Source: Streptomyces flavofungini | GTDB lineage: Bacteria > Actinomycetota > Actinomycetes > Streptomycetales > Streptomycetaceae | Assembly (NCBI RefSeq): GCF_030388665.1 | Contig: NZ_CP128846.1 | Coordinates: forward strand, 3,326,001 to 3,390,000 | Length of the DNA stretch: 64,000 nt | Direction of reading: 5' to 3' | Part shown: one piece after another, positions 1-9,250 of the stretch | How the letters are laid out: each line of letters opens with the position of its first letter | Numbering within the stretch: position 1 is the stretch's first letter | Notes under the pieces: generated by a model | The model's database searches: none | Told to the model about the DNA's origin: nothing | The model's input: only the letters and a program-made list of their open reading frames with translations | Position numbers and translations under genes: made by a program

Positions 1-168
1 ATCGTGCAAGAGGTCGGCCTCCGCGGCGAAGCCACGGAGCGCAAACGCCTTGCAGACCAGAAAGCCAGAGAGGAAGAGCGGAAGCGCTGGGAAGCCGCCA
101 TGCAGGAAGCCCGCGCCGCCTACGCCCACGCCTACCGCGTCAAACACCTTGGAGAACAGAAAAGCAGA
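1..168 (+). pseudogene. C-terminal remnant of a charged, coiled-coil-like protein, cut by the window edge
   Basis: Frame 1 is open from the first base and encodes a strongly charged helical stretch rich in K, R and E (AREEERKRWEAAMQEARAAY, then AHAYRVKHL). From memory, streptomycete hypothetical proteins with this kind of segment continue for about 50 more residues. Here the recognisable sequence stops near base 160 and the frame then runs antisense through the PIN gene, so the end looks truncated. I do not know the function. The end coordinate is approximate, and the upstream part lies outside the window. Confidence 0.35.
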
Positions 169-185
169 AAGCGGACCAGGGGAAA

Positions 186-599
186 TCACACCACCACGAG
201 CCGGACCCGCTCGCCGCACAGCTTGCCCATGTCGTCCATATCGGAAGTCAGCATGACCACGGGGCGGCGCTGTCGCAGCGCGGCCTCGGCAACGGCCGCA
301 TCGATCGCGTACTTGTGTCCGTGCAAGCCGACATTCATCAGCAACTTCGAGGCAGCCCTCGCCTCCTCGTCACCCACCGGAACTACGCGCAGCCCGGAGA
401 GCACCCAGTTCAGGCGGGACTTGTTCGTACGGGCATGGACGGCCTCGATGATGGTGAGCGCACTGATCACGACCTCCATGCCGCGCGACCGCGCCTCGGC
501 GATCAGGGCCACCACCTGCTCTTCGTCAGCGAGCAGCTTCGAGAGTCCCTCGCTGTCGAGGACCAGCGTCCCCTCGTGACTCAGCCTGCGGCGGGCCAC
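186..599 (-). CDS. PIN-domain protein, probable VapC-like toxin ribonuclease
   Basis: This 137-residue protein has the layout of a PIN-domain RNase. Candidate metal-binding acidic residues are D15 (LVLDSEGLSKLL), E52 (TIIEA), D100 (HKYAIDAAVAEA) and the D120-D123 cluster (LTSDMDDM). VapC-type PIN proteins cleave RNA, often tRNA, when released from their antitoxin. The start is a GTG at 599 that lies 19 bases inside the end of the preceding antitoxin gene, which implies translational coupling, and the usual antitoxin-toxin order is kept. The RNA target cannot be read from sequence. Confidence 0.8.
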   Translation of the reverse strand: MARRRLSHEGTLVLDSEGLSKLLADEEQVVALIAEARSRGMEVVISALTIIEAVHARTNKSRLNWVLSGLRVVPVGDEEARAASKLLMNVGLHGHKYAIDAAVAEAALRQRRPVVMLTSDMDDMGKLCGERVRLVVV

Positions 600-865
600 T
601 CCGCCTCCTCGGCGAACACCTCGTCGAAGACCTGCCGCGCCCGCTGACGAGCCGGCTCGGAGACCGGCCCTTTGCGGCTCTCGTAGTCCGCCAGGTACTC
701 GTCCAGGACCTGCCCGCGCAGCTCACGCTCGACCGCCTCGGCGATGAACGCGGAGAACTCCCGCTTGCCCACCCGAGCCCGGATCGCCTCCGCGGTCCCC
801 TCCGGCAGCGACAGGCTCACCCGCGTCGCCGGCCCTTCGCCGATGCTGTACGTCGCCTCACCCAT
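581..865 (-). CDS. Antitoxin of the PIN-domain pair
   Basis: I take the ATG at 865 as the start, giving 94 residues; the longer reading frame upstream has no family-like sequence. The N-terminal part (ATRVSLSLPEGTAEAIRARV) looks like a ribbon-helix-helix DNA-binding segment. The acidic, helical C-terminus (DEYLADYESRKG, then FDEVFAEEAEWP) is the kind of tail that wraps a PIN toxin. It precedes and overlaps the toxin gene. Such antitoxins usually repress their own promoter as a complex with the toxin. The triple repeat at 947-1049 upstream is a possible operator but is untested. Confidence 0.75.
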   Translation of the reverse strand: MGEATYSIGEGPATRVSLSLPEGTAEAIRARVGKREFSAFIAEAVERELRGQVLDEYLADYESRKGPVSEPARQRARQVFDEVFAEEAEWPAAG

Positions 866-946
866 GCCCCCGATTGTGTCAAACGAGTAGGAAAAGCGCC
901 ACGTCCGCACTGCCTTCACAGCTCGGTCAGCGCCCCGCTCGCACAA

Positions 947-1049
947 ATCCCAGCACGGGCACCCCCGTCCCATCCCGACACGATCCCAGCACGATACGGA
1001 TGACCAGGGATGACGACAGGTGACGAGGGATCAGCTATCCCAGCACGGG
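947..1049. repeat. Three direct copies of ATCCCAGCACG upstream of the antitoxin gene
   Basis: ATCCCAGCACGG starts at 947, ATCCCAGCACG at 983 and ATCCCAGCACGGG at 1037, so start-to-start spacing is 36 and 54 bases. The sequence between them is not repeated. They lie between the antitoxin start at 865 and the ychF terminator. Autoregulator binding sites would sit here, but the third copy also touches the terminator T-tract, so part of the array may be incidental. Confidence 0.55.
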
Positions 1050-1085
1050 AAAAACAAAGGGCCCGACCCCGAAGAGTCGGACCCC
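1046..1085 (-). terminator. Intrinsic terminator after ychF
   Basis: On the minus strand the hairpin pairs GGG.CCGAC with GTCGG.CCC around an 8-base loop (1059-1084), with one mismatch per arm. It is followed directly by TTTGTTTTT, a real U-tract, which is unusual for a streptomycete. It lies about 50 bases after the ychF stop. Confidence 0.75.
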
Positions 1086-1134
1086 ATCTGACCTGCACGT
1101 TTGCCAGATCAGCGACGTGGTGTCATGTCACCCG

Positions 1135-2223
<1,089 letters not shown>

Positions 2224-2553
2224 GTTGCGACTTCCCGTACGTGAGGACTGGAGAACTGGGGGACTGGAGGTTCGGAGGGCTGAGGATTGGCGGCCTCGTC
2301 GTCCGGGGTGGGTCCACCAGTCTGGCGATCCACCAGTCTACGGCGTGTCGCGCCCCGCCCCCGTACCGCCGTCCTGCCGCCCGGGAAGCCGCCCCGGCCC
2401 GCCCGGGGACGCCCTCGGGCCCCGCCCCGGACCACCCGCGCCCCTGCCCCGCACCCCGCCCCGTACCGCCGCCCTGTCGAACGCTCGGCCAAGCTCGGCC
2501 AAAACGCGTGTCCCAATACGGTATGACCACCCGGGCCGACCTAGGTTGGACCG
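2224..2553. other. Divergent promoter region between ychF and the DUF6542 gene, with ACTGG repeats
   Basis: I see no gene in these 330 bases. Near the ychF side, GACTGGAG/AACTGGGG/GACTGGAG lie in a row at about 2244-2271. At 2313-2323 and 2329-2339 there are two exact copies of TCCACCAGTCT, 16 bases apart, whose complement again carries GACTGG. The two halves could pair as a stem or be repeated protein sites. No clear -10/-35 pair stands out. Confidence 0.4.
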
Positions 2554-3219
2554 GTGGAGCAACACAGGACCCGTCCCCCGGGCGCAAGGCCGCGCCGCAC
2601 CGCGCCGCTGCCCGAACAAGGCAGCCCCGCGGAGCCCCCCGTCCCCCGTACCCCGCCGGGCGGCCCCCGCAGGCCCGCCTCGCCGCTCGTCCGCGTCCTG
2701 CGCAGAACGCCGGTGTACCGCAAGGTCAGCCGGATGCCGGTGTACCGCAGGCTGCGCCGGATGCCCAATCCGCGGCTGACCGGCCTCGGCAGCGGGCTCT
2801 TCGCCGCCGCCGTGATGTTCGTGCTCGCCTGCCTGCTCCGGCTGCTCTTCGGCGGCTCGCTCGTCGCGTACGGCGTGCTGTTCCTGCCGGTGAGCGCCCT
2901 CACCGCGCTGTGGGTGCGGCCCGCCGACCTGGTGACCGCGCCCGTCGCGGTGCCGATCGCGTTCGCGGCCGGGGTGCTGCCGATCTCCGGCGGCACCGGT
3001 GGCTTCGGCGGTCAGTTCATGGGGCTGCTGACGTCGCTCGCGCTGCACGCGGGCTGGCTGTACGGCGGGACGCTGGTCGCCGGTGTCATCGTGACCGTGC
3101 GCAAGGTCAAGCTCATGAACCGGCGGCGCCAGCAGCGGCAGTGGCAGCAGCGGCAGCGACGGGACGGGCAGCTGCGGCCGCCGGGCGGTCCCACGCAGCG
3201 GCGGGTGCCCGCCTCCTAG
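2554..3219 (+). CDS. DUF6542 multi-pass membrane protein
   Basis: This 221-residue protein starts at a GTG and has a proline- and arginine-rich cytoplasmic N-terminus of about 70 residues. Hydrophobic segments follow at about 77-95, 100-118, 127-143 and 150-180, then a basic glutamine-rich tail (RRRQQRQWQQRQ). This is the layout of the actinobacterial DUF6542 family, whose function is unknown. In streptomycetes I recall it beside ppgK and ispH, as here. It faces ychF across a shared upstream region and converges on ppgK across a 19-bp tandem repeat. Confidence 0.75.
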   Translation: MEQHRTRPPGARPRRTAPLPEQGSPAEPPVPRTPPGGPRRPASPLVRVLRRTPVYRKVSRMPVYRRLRRMPNPRLTGLGSGLFAAAVMFVLACLLRLLFGGSLVAYGVLFLPVSALTALWVRPADLVTAPVAVPIAFAAGVLPISGGTGGFGGQFMGLLTSLALHAGWLYGGTLVAGVIVTVRKVKLMNRRRQQRQWQQRQRRDGQLRPPGGPTQRRVPAS

Positions 3220-3262
3220 TCCGGCGAGGGTCCGGCGGGGGCGGCAGGGGATTGCCCCTCGG

Positions 3263-3338
3263 CCCCCGGCCCCGTCTCCGGGCCCCGGCCCCGTCTTCGG
3301 CCCCCGGCCTCGTCTTCGAGCCCCGGCCCCGTCTTCGG
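3263..3338. repeat. Four tandem copies of a 19-bp GC-rich unit
   Basis: The units start at 3263, 3282, 3301 and 3320, each close to GCCCCGGCCCCGTCTTCGG; copies 2 and 4 are identical. A partial fifth unit follows. The array fills the gap between two convergent genes. It could act as a pause or termination zone, but slippage of simple GC-rich sequence would also explain it. Confidence 0.85.
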
Positions 3339-3348
3339 GCCCCGCGGG

Positions 3349-4101
3349 CTAGCCGCCGAGCCCGTCCGCCCGCGCCGCCATCGCCGCGCCCACGATGCCC
3401 GCGTTGTTCTGCAGCTCCGCCGGGACGATCTCGGCGTCGATGCCCTCGATCAGGGGCAGGAACTTGTGGGCCTTGCGGCTCACGCCGCCGCCGATGATGA
3501 ACAGCTCGGGCGAGAACAGCATCTCGACGTGCGCCAGGTACTTCTGGACGCGGTGCGCCCAGTGCTCCCAGGTCAGGTCCTCGTCCTCGCGGGCCTTGGA
3601 GGAGGCCTTCTTCTCCGCGTCGTGGCCGTGCAGCTCCAGGTGGCCGAGCTCGGTGTTCGGCACGAGGCGGCCGTCGGTGAAGACAGCGCTGCCGATGCCC
3701 GTGCCGAGGGTGAGCGTGATGACCGTGCCGGTGCGGCCGCGGCCCGCGCCGAAGTGCATCTCGGCGACGCCCGCCGCGTCCGCGTCGTTCAGGACGGTCA
3801 CCTTCGCGCCGCCGATCCGCTCGGAGACCAGGCTCCGGATGTCCGTGCCGATCCAGCTCTTGTCGACGTTCGCCGCCGTGCGCGCCGTGCCGTCCACGAT
3901 CACGCCGGGGAACGTGGCGCCGACCGGTCCTGTCCAGCCGAAGTGCTCGACGACCTCGCGCACGCCCTCGACCACGCCCTCGGGCGTCGCCGGGCGCGGC
4001 GTCAGCACCTTGTGCCGCTCCTGGGCCAGGTCGCCGCGGTCCAGATCGACGGGTGCCCCCTTGATCCCGGATCCGCCGATGTCCACACCGAAGATCTGCA
4101 T
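3349..4101 (-). CDS. ppgK: Polyphosphate glucokinase
   Basis: This is a ROK-family sugar kinase of 250 residues that phosphorylates glucose using polyphosphate (and usually ATP). Visible motifs are the N-terminal phosphate loop [12 protein letters not shown], the catalytic region [14 protein letters not shown], the phosphate-2 segment [12 protein letters not shown] and the C-terminal [13 protein letters not shown]. It lacks the zinc-binding CxCGxxGC cluster of ROK repressors, as expected for PpgK. I start at the ATG at 4101 (MQIFGVD); an in-frame ATG three codons upstream is possible. It lies on the same strand as ispH, 128 bases away. Confidence 0.95.
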   Translation of the reverse strand: MQIFGVDIGGSGIKGAPVDLDRGDLAQERHKVLTPRPATPEGVVEGVREVVEHFGWTGPVGATFPGVIVDGTARTAANVDKSWIGTDIRSLVSERIGGAKVTVLNDADAAGVAEMHFGAGRGRTGTVITLTLGTGIGSAVFTDGRLVPNTELGHLELHGHDAEKKASSKAREDEDLTWEHWAHRVQKYLAHVEMLFSPELFIIGGGVSRKAHKFLPLIEGIDAEIVPAELQNNAGIVGAAMAARADGLGG

Positions 4102-4229
4102 GGGCTCCACGTTACGACGCCGGACCGGCGGTCACGCCCCGGTTGGACCAGCTGGACGGTCGGCCCGGCCGGACCCGACGGCCCGGCCCGTCGGCGCGTG
4201 GACCGCCTCGCCGCGGACGGCCGCGCGGG

Positions 4230-5216
4230 CTACTTCTGCGCGGACAGCTCCGCCGCCTCCGCGCGCAGGTCCCGGCGCAGCTCCTTGGGCAGCGAGAAGG
4301 TGATCGACTCGTCGGCCGTCTTCACCGTCTCCACGTCCGCGTACCCCCGCTCGGCCAGCCACTCCAGGACGCCGTCCACCAGGACGTCCGGGACGGAGGC
4401 GCCCGAGGTCAGGCCGACCGTGGTGACGCCCTCCAGCCAGGCCTCGTCGATCTCGTCGGCGTTGTCCACCAGGTGCGAGGCGGGGACGCCCGCCTCCAGG
4501 GCGACCTCGACCATGCGGATGGAGTTCGAGGAGTTCTTGGAGCCGACGACGATGACCAGCTCGGCGTCCTCCGCGAGCTTCTTCACCGCGATCTGGCGGT
4601 TCTGCGTGGCGTAGCAGATGTCGTCGCTCGGCGGCGAGAGGAGGTTCGGGAACTTGCCCTTCAGGGCGTCGACCGTCTCCATCGTCTCGTCCACGGAGAG
4701 CGTGGTCTGGGAGAGCCAGACGACCTTGTCCGGGTCGCGCACCTCGACGCCTGCGACGTCGTCGGGGCCGTCGACGAGCGTGATGTGGTCGGGGGCCTCA
4801 CCGGAGGTGCCGATGACCTCCTCGTGCCCCTCGTGGCCGATCAGGAGGATGTCGAAGTCCTCCTTGGCGAACCGCACCGCTTCCTTGTGGACCTTGGTGA
4901 CGAGCGGGCAGGTCGCGTCGATCGTCGCGAGCTTGCGCTCGGCGGCCTCGGTGTGGACGGTCGGCGCCACGCCGTGCGCGGAGAACATCACGATGGAGCC
5001 CTCCGGCACCTCCTCCACCTGTTCGACGAAGATGGCGCCCTTCTTCTCCAGGGTCTGCACCACGTACTTGTTGTGGACGATCTCGTGGCGGACATAGATC
5101 GGGGCCCCGTACTGCTCCAGGGCCTTCTCGACGGCGATCACGGCACGGTCCACACCCGCGCAGTAGCCACGGGGAGCGGCGAGCAGGACACGGCGGGAGC
5201 CAGGCGTTGCAGTCAT
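4230..5216 (-). CDS. ispH: 4-hydroxy-3-methylbut-2-enyl diphosphate reductase
   Basis: IspH (LytB) performs the last step of the MEP pathway, reducing HMBPP to IPP and DMAPP with a [4Fe-4S] cluster. The three conserved cluster cysteines are visible in [27 protein letters not shown] and [11 protein letters not shown], together with [11 protein letters not shown] and the SKNSSNS motif. The protein is 328 residues from the ATG at 5216 (MTATPG). It supplies isoprenoid precursors to the whole cell, including the undecaprenyl synthase encoded at 36934-37695. Confidence 0.97.
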   Translation of the reverse strand: MTATPGSRRVLLAAPRGYCAGVDRAVIAVEKALEQYGAPIYVRHEIVHNKYVVQTLEKKGAIFVEQVEEVPEGSIVMFSAHGVAPTVHTEAAERKLATIDATCPLVTKVHKEAVRFAKEDFDILLIGHEGHEEVIGTSGEAPDHITLVDGPDDVAGVEVRDPDKVVWLSQTTLSVDETMETVDALKGKFPNLLSPPSDDICYATQNRQIAVKKLAEDAELVIVVGSKNSSNSIRMVEVALEAGVPASHLVDNADEIDEAWLEGVTTVGLTSGASVPDVLVDGVLEWLAERGYADVETVKTADESITFSLPKELRRDLRAEAAELSAQK

Positions 5217-5312
5217 GCAGACCATCGTAAGGCCGCGTACGACAGGTCAAAGATCGCCTCAGTGGGGAGACTGGGAGCCACTGTGTGACCAGCGGAGGCA
5301 CTCGGAGGCTCG

Positions 5313-6758
5313 ATGTCCGCCCATACGACGAACGCGCCCCTGCCGCCCGACGGGGAAGGCCCCCCTGCGGGCGGCGGGCAACTGAGACGGAACCTGGGCT
5401 TCCGGGACCTCGTCGTGTACGGCCTGCTGTTCATCGCCCCGATGGCCCCGGTGGGGGTCTTCGGGACGCTCGACGCGAAGTCGCACGGCGCGGTGGCGCT
5501 GGTGTACGTCATCGCGACGATCGCCATGGCGTTCACCGCCTTCAGCTACGCCCAGATGGTGAAGGTGGTCCCCCAGGCGGGTTCCGTGTTCGCCTACGCG
5601 CGCGCGGGGCTCGGCAACGGGCCCGGGTTCATCGCGGGCTGGATGGCGATGCTCGACTACCTGCTCATCCCTGCCGTCGCGTATCTCTTCTCCGGGATCG
5701 CCATGCACGAGCTGGTGCCTTCGGTGTCCCGGTGGGTGTGGACGGCGATCGCGGTGGCCCTGACGACGGCGCTGAACCTGTGGGGGGTGCGGCCCGCGGC
5801 CCGGGTCGGGTTCGCGGTGCTCGCGCTGGAGATCGTGGTCCTGCTGGTGTTCGTCGTGTCGGCGGTCGTGGTGCTCGCGCGGGACGGGGCGGAGCGGGGG
5901 TGGCTCTCGCCGCTGACGGGCGACGGTACGCAAGGGGCGTTCGCGCTGTCCGCGGTGGTCGGCGCCGTGTCCGTGGCCGTCCTGTCCTACCTCGGCTTCG
6001 ACGCGATCGCCTCGTTCGCGGAGGAGGTGAATCAAGAGGGGCGCGGAGCTCTTCGCAAGGGCGGTGGCGGGAGACGGGCGGACGGGTCGGCGAAGGTGGC
6101 GCGGGCGGTCCTGTTCTGTCTGGCCCTCACCGGCGTGCTGTTCGTGCTGCAGACGTATCTGGTGGCGCTGATGACCCCGATGTCGTCGGCCGACCTCGCG
6201 GCCAGGCCCGGCGACCAGGGGTCCGCGTTCTACACGGCCGTGGACTCGGGGGTCGGGGACTGGCTGCACGACCTGGTGGCCGTCAGCAAGGCGATCGGGG
6301 CGGCGTTCGCGGCGCTCGCGGGGCAGGCGGCGGCCGGGCGGCTGCTGTTCGCGATGGGCCGTGACCGGCGGTTGCCGCGGCTGCTCGCGCGGACCGAGTC
6401 GGGTACGCCGCGGGTCGCGCTGCTGTGCGCCGCCGTCGTCACGCTCGTGGCCGCGGTGTGGGCGGCCCGTCGGGACGACGGCATGGACCACCTGGTGTCC
6501 GTCGTGGACATCGGGGCGCTGACGGCCTTCTTCCTGCTGCACGCGAGCGTGGTCGGGTGGTTCGCGGTGCGGCGGCGGGGCGGGGAGGTCAGCTGGTGGC
6601 GGCATGTGCTGGTGCCCGTGCTCGGCGCGGCGATCGTCGTCGCCGTCATCGTGGAGGCGTCGGGGTCGGCGCAGGTGGTGGGGGCTGTGTGGTTGGGCGT
6701 GGGGTTGGTGGTGCTGGTCGCACAGGGAATGCGGCGGGGTGGGCCCCGGGTGCCGTAG
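5313..6758 (+). CDS. APC-family amino acid permease
   Basis: This 481-residue integral membrane protein begins, after a hydrophilic leader, with the family signature FRDLVVYGLLFIAPMAPVGV and has about 12 hydrophobic segments. It belongs to the APC superfamily; the substrate cannot be inferred. It is divergent from ispH. In the cytoplasmic loop after SYLGFDAIASFAEEV it carries about 20 extra residues (from N240: NQEGRGALRKGGGGRRADGS) before AKVARAVLF. This stretch is encoded by a dispersed repeat (see 6030-6089) and breaks an otherwise family-like sequence. The frame stays open, so the transporter may still work. Confidence 0.88.
   Translation: MSAHTTNAPLPPDGEGPPAGGGQLRRNLGFRDLVVYGLLFIAPMAPVGVFGTLDAKSHGAVALVYVIATIAMAFTAFSYAQMVKVVPQAGSVFAYARAGLGNGPGFIAGWMAMLDYLLIPAVAYLFSGIAMHELVPSVSRWVWTAIAVALTTALNLWGVRPAARVGFAVLALEIVVLLVFVVSAVVVLARDGAERGWLSPLTGDGTQGAFALSAVVGAVSVAVLSYLGFDAIASFAEEVNQEGRGALRKGGGGRRADGSAKVARAVLFCLALTGVLFVLQTYLVALMTPMSSADLAARPGDQGSAFYTAVDSGVGDWLHDLVAVSKAIGAAFAALAGQAAAGRLLFAMGRDRRLPRLLARTESGTPRVALLCAAVVTLVAAVWAARRDDGMDHLVSVVDIGALTAFFLLHASVVGWFAVRRRGGEVSWWRHVLVPVLGAAIVVAVIVEASGSAQVVGAVWLGVGLVVLVAQGMRRGGPRVP
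6030..6089 (+). repeat. Dispersed repeat (family A) inserted in frame in the permease gene
   Basis: The core at 6059-6083 matches the complement of the intergenic copy at 9918-9942 at 22 of 25 bases. It is preceded by a GGGGCGCGGAGCTC-like segment, as in the oxyR copy. It encodes the run KGGGGRR and adds about 60 bases, a multiple of three, so the permease frame is preserved. Confidence 0.8.
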
Positions 6759-6868
6759 GACGGTGGTGACCGTGGGGCGGGGGCGTCGTCGCGGAGCATG
6801 CGCTGCCCGGCGACGGGTCCGCCCTGTGCGCACCCGTTCCGCACTCCGGGCGGACCAGCTGCCCACAG

Positions 6869-6907
6869 GGCGGGCGGGAAACAAGGCGGGCGGGAAACAA
6901 GGCGGGC
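6869..6907. repeat. 16-bp tandem repeat upstream of xseA
   Basis: GGCGGGCGGGAAACAA occurs at 6869-6884 and again at 6885-6900, followed by a partial third copy (GGCGGGC). It lies about 30 bases before the xseA start, so it overlaps the expected promoter or leader region. Confidence 0.8.
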
Positions 6908-6937
6908 CCTGTCAGTGGGGGCCGATACGCTCGGCGC

Positions 6938-8161
6938 ATGGGTCTGAATACGTCCGCTGACGCGCCGCTTCCCGTGGGCGAGGTGTCCCGGCTCATCGGG
7001 GGCTGGATCGACCGGCTCGGGGCGATCTGGGTCGAGGGGCAGATCACGCAGCTCTCGCGCCGCCCCGGCGCGGGCGTGGTGTTCATGACGCTGCGCGACC
7101 CCTCGCACGACATCTCCGTGAGCGTCACGTGCTACCGCCAGGTGTTCGACGCCGTCGCGGACGTCGTCTCGGAGGGCGCCCGCGTCGTGGTGCACGCCAA
7201 GCCGGAGTGGTACGCGCCACGGGGCCAGCTGTCCCTGCGGGCGGCGGAGATCAAGCCGGTCGGCGTCGGGGAGCTGCTCGCCCGCCTGGAGCAGTTGAAG
7301 AAGTCCCTCGCCGCCGAGGGCCTGTTCGCGCCGGACCGCAAGAAGCCGCTGCCGTTCCTGCCGCAGCTCATCGGTCTGGTCTGCGGCCGTGCCTCGGCCG
7401 CGGAGCGGGACGTCCTGGAGAACGCCAGGCACCGCTGGCCGGCCGTCCGCTTCGAGGTGCGCAACGTCCCGGTGCAGGGCGTGCACGCCGTCGCCCAGGT
7501 GGCGCAGGCGGTGAAGGAGCTGGACGCGCTCGACGAGGTGGACGTGATCGTCGTCGCGCGCGGCGGCGGCAGCGTGGAGGACCTGCTGCCGTTCTCCGAC
7601 GAACAGCTGGTGCGCACGGTGGCCTCGTGCCGTACGCCCGTGGTGTCCGCGATCGGCCACGAACCCGACACCCCCCTCCTGGACTACGTGGCCGACCTGC
7701 GCGCCTCGACCCCCACGGACGCGGCGAAGAAGGTCGTGCCGGACGTCGGCGAGGAGTACGAGCGCGTGGCGTTCCTGCGGGACCGCGCGCGCCGCAGCGT
7801 CGAGGCGTTCCTGGACCGCGAGGAGCGCGGCCTCGCGCACGCCCTGGCCCGCCCCTGCATGGAGCACCCGCACCGCATGGTCGAGGACCGCGAGGAGCAG
7901 ATCGCGGCGTACGTGGACCGCGCCCGCCGCACGCTCGGCCACCTCCTGGACCGCGCCGAGTCGGAGCTGACCCACACGCACGCGCGCGTGGTGGCCCTCT
8001 CCCCCGCCGCCACCCTCCAGCGGGGGTACGCGGTGCTGCAGAAGAAGCCGGTGGACGGAGGCTCCGGCGCGGTGGTCCGGGCGGCGGACGAGGTGGCGTC
8101 GGGCGAGGAGCTGCGGGCCCGGGTCGCCGAGGGCGAATTCACGGTACGAGTCGACATCTAG
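6938..8161 (+). CDS. xseA: Exodeoxyribonuclease VII large subunit
   Basis: The XseA subunit (407 residues) of exonuclease VII degrades single-stranded DNA from both ends in repair. It has an N-terminal OB-fold ([14 protein letters not shown], then VVFMTLRD), the catalytic core with [17 protein letters not shown] and [48 protein letters not shown], and a long helical tail ending in LQRGYAVLQ. It starts at an ATG and is followed 9 bases later by xseB, so the two form an operon. Confidence 0.97.
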   Translation: MGLNTSADAPLPVGEVSRLIGGWIDRLGAIWVEGQITQLSRRPGAGVVFMTLRDPSHDISVSVTCYRQVFDAVADVVSEGARVVVHAKPEWYAPRGQLSLRAAEIKPVGVGELLARLEQLKKSLAAEGLFAPDRKKPLPFLPQLIGLVCGRASAAERDVLENARHRWPAVRFEVRNVPVQGVHAVAQVAQAVKELDALDEVDVIVVARGGGSVEDLLPFSDEQLVRTVASCRTPVVSAIGHEPDTPLLDYVADLRASTPTDAAKKVVPDVGEEYERVAFLRDRARRSVEAFLDREERGLAHALARPCMEHPHRMVEDREEQIAAYVDRARRTLGHLLDRAESELTHTHARVVALSPAATLQRGYAVLQKKPVDGGSGAVVRAADEVASGEELRARVAEGEFTVRVDI

Positions 8162-8170
8162 GGTGGGCGC

Positions 8171-8413
8171 ATGACCAGCAAGACGGACACCGAGGCCGCG
8201 GCTCTCGGCTACGAGCAGGCCCGGGACGAGCTGATCGAGGTGGTGCGCCGCCTGGAGGCCGGGGGCACGACCCTGGAGGAGTCGCTCGCCCTGTGGGAGC
8301 GCGGCGAGGAGCTGGCCGCCGCGTGCCGCCGCTGGCTGGACGGGGCCCGCGCCCGGCTCGACGCGGCGCTGGCCGCGCAGGACACCGAGGACGGCGACGC
8401 CGAGGACGCCTGA
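8171..8413 (+). CDS. xseB: Exodeoxyribonuclease VII small subunit
   Basis: The 80-residue XseB subunit has the signature [20 protein letters not shown], then [22 protein letters not shown]. It forms short helical coiled coils that bind several copies per XseA and are needed for exonuclease VII activity. It lies 9 bases after xseA in the same operon. The C-terminus is acidic ([10 protein letters not shown]), common in streptomycete XseB. Confidence 0.95.
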   Translation: MTSKTDTEAAALGYEQARDELIEVVRRLEAGGTTLEESLALWERGEELAAACRRWLDGARARLDAALAAQDTEDGDAEDA

Positions 8414-8459
8414 GGCGGACCCCGCCCCTGTGAAGCGGATCACCACACCCCGGCTTTAG

Positions 8460-8488
8460 TTGAATATTGAACCTCGCTGTCGTACTGT
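8460..8488 (+). promoter_or_regulatory. Candidate promoter of the nitroreductase-like gene
   Basis: TTGAAT at 8460-8465 and TACTGT at 8483-8488 are separated by exactly 17 bases, a good spacing for a housekeeping sigma factor. The -35 box overlaps a direct repeat TTGAATATTGAA, which is AT-rich against its surroundings and could also be a regulator site. The gene starts about 90 bases downstream. Confidence 0.5.
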
Positions 8489-8575
8489 CGATCTCACCGG
8501 CAGGAACCGAGGCACCCCCCAAGTGCCGAGGAACGCCGCCGGAGCCCTCAGTACCGCATCGAGAAGGTTGTAAAG

Positions 8576-9166
8576 ATGTCCCTCGTTCTTGACCCCGCCG
8601 CCCAGGACCTGCTCTTCCGCGAGGCCCGCACCGCGAACACCTTCACCGACGAGCCCGTCACCGAGGAGCAGGTCCAGGCCATCTACGACCTGGTCAAGTA
8701 CGGCCCCACCGCCTTCAACCAGTCCCCCCTGCGAGTGACCCTGGTCCGCTCCCCCGAGGCCCGTGAGCGCCTGGTCGCGCACATGGCCGAGGGCAACCGT
8801 CCGAAGACCGCCACGGCGCCGCTCGTCGCGATCCTGTCCGCGGACAACGAGTTCCACGAGGAGCTCCCCGCCCTCTTCCCGCACTTCCCGCAGGCCAAGG
8901 ACGCGTTCTTCTCCGAGCGCCCCGTCCGCGAGCAGGCCGCGAGCCTCAACGCCGCGCTGCAGGCCGCGTACTTCATCGTCGGCATCCGCGCCGCCGGCCT
9001 CGCCGCCGGACCGATGACCGGCTTCGACTTCGCGGGCGTGCAGAAGGAGTTCCTGGACGACGACCACACCCCGCTGATGGTCGTCAACATCGGCAAGCCG
9101 GGCGACGACGCCTGGTTCCCGCGCTCCCCGCGCCTGGCGTACGAGGACGTCGTCACGACCGTCTGA
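8576..9166 (+). CDS. RutE/HadB-like nitroreductase-family protein (malonic semialdehyde reductase type)
   Basis: This 196-residue FMN-dependent nitroreductase-fold protein resembles the group annotated as malonic semialdehyde reductase. Characteristic stretches are ARTANTFTDEPVTEEQ, YGPTAFNQSPLRVTLV, AAYFIVGIRAAGLAAGPMTGFD and the C-terminal FPRSPRLAYEDVV. RutE reduces malonic semialdehyde in pyrimidine breakdown. No rut genes lie nearby, so a general nitro- or aldehyde-reductase role is equally likely. The gene stands alone, with its own leader of about 160 bases and a strong terminator. Confidence 0.85.
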   Translation: MSLVLDPAAQDLLFREARTANTFTDEPVTEEQVQAIYDLVKYGPTAFNQSPLRVTLVRSPEARERLVAHMAEGNRPKTATAPLVAILSADNEFHEELPALFPHFPQAKDAFFSERPVREQAASLNAALQAAYFIVGIRAAGLAAGPMTGFDFAGVQKEFLDDDHTPLMVVNIGKPGDDAWFPRSPRLAYEDVVTTV

Positions 9167-9201
9167 GTCCCGGCAGCGGACCCAGCGGTCCCCGCAGCAC
9201 G

Positions 9202-9235
9202 CGTGAGGCCCCCGGCAACCGCCGGGGGCCTCACG
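9202..9235. terminator. Bidirectional intrinsic terminator
   Basis: A perfect 15-bp stem (CGTGAGGCCCCCGGC paired with its complement) closes a 4-base AACC loop. It sits between two convergent genes, 35 bases from the upstream stop and 15 bases from the other, so it can serve both. There is no clear T-tract. Confidence 0.9.
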
Positions 9236-9250
9236 TCGTTCCGGGTACCG

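Noticed and set aside
2338..3048. 236-residue minus-strand frame
   Set aside because: Histidine- and arginine-rich composition typical of a shadow; it lies over the family-like DUF6542 gene.
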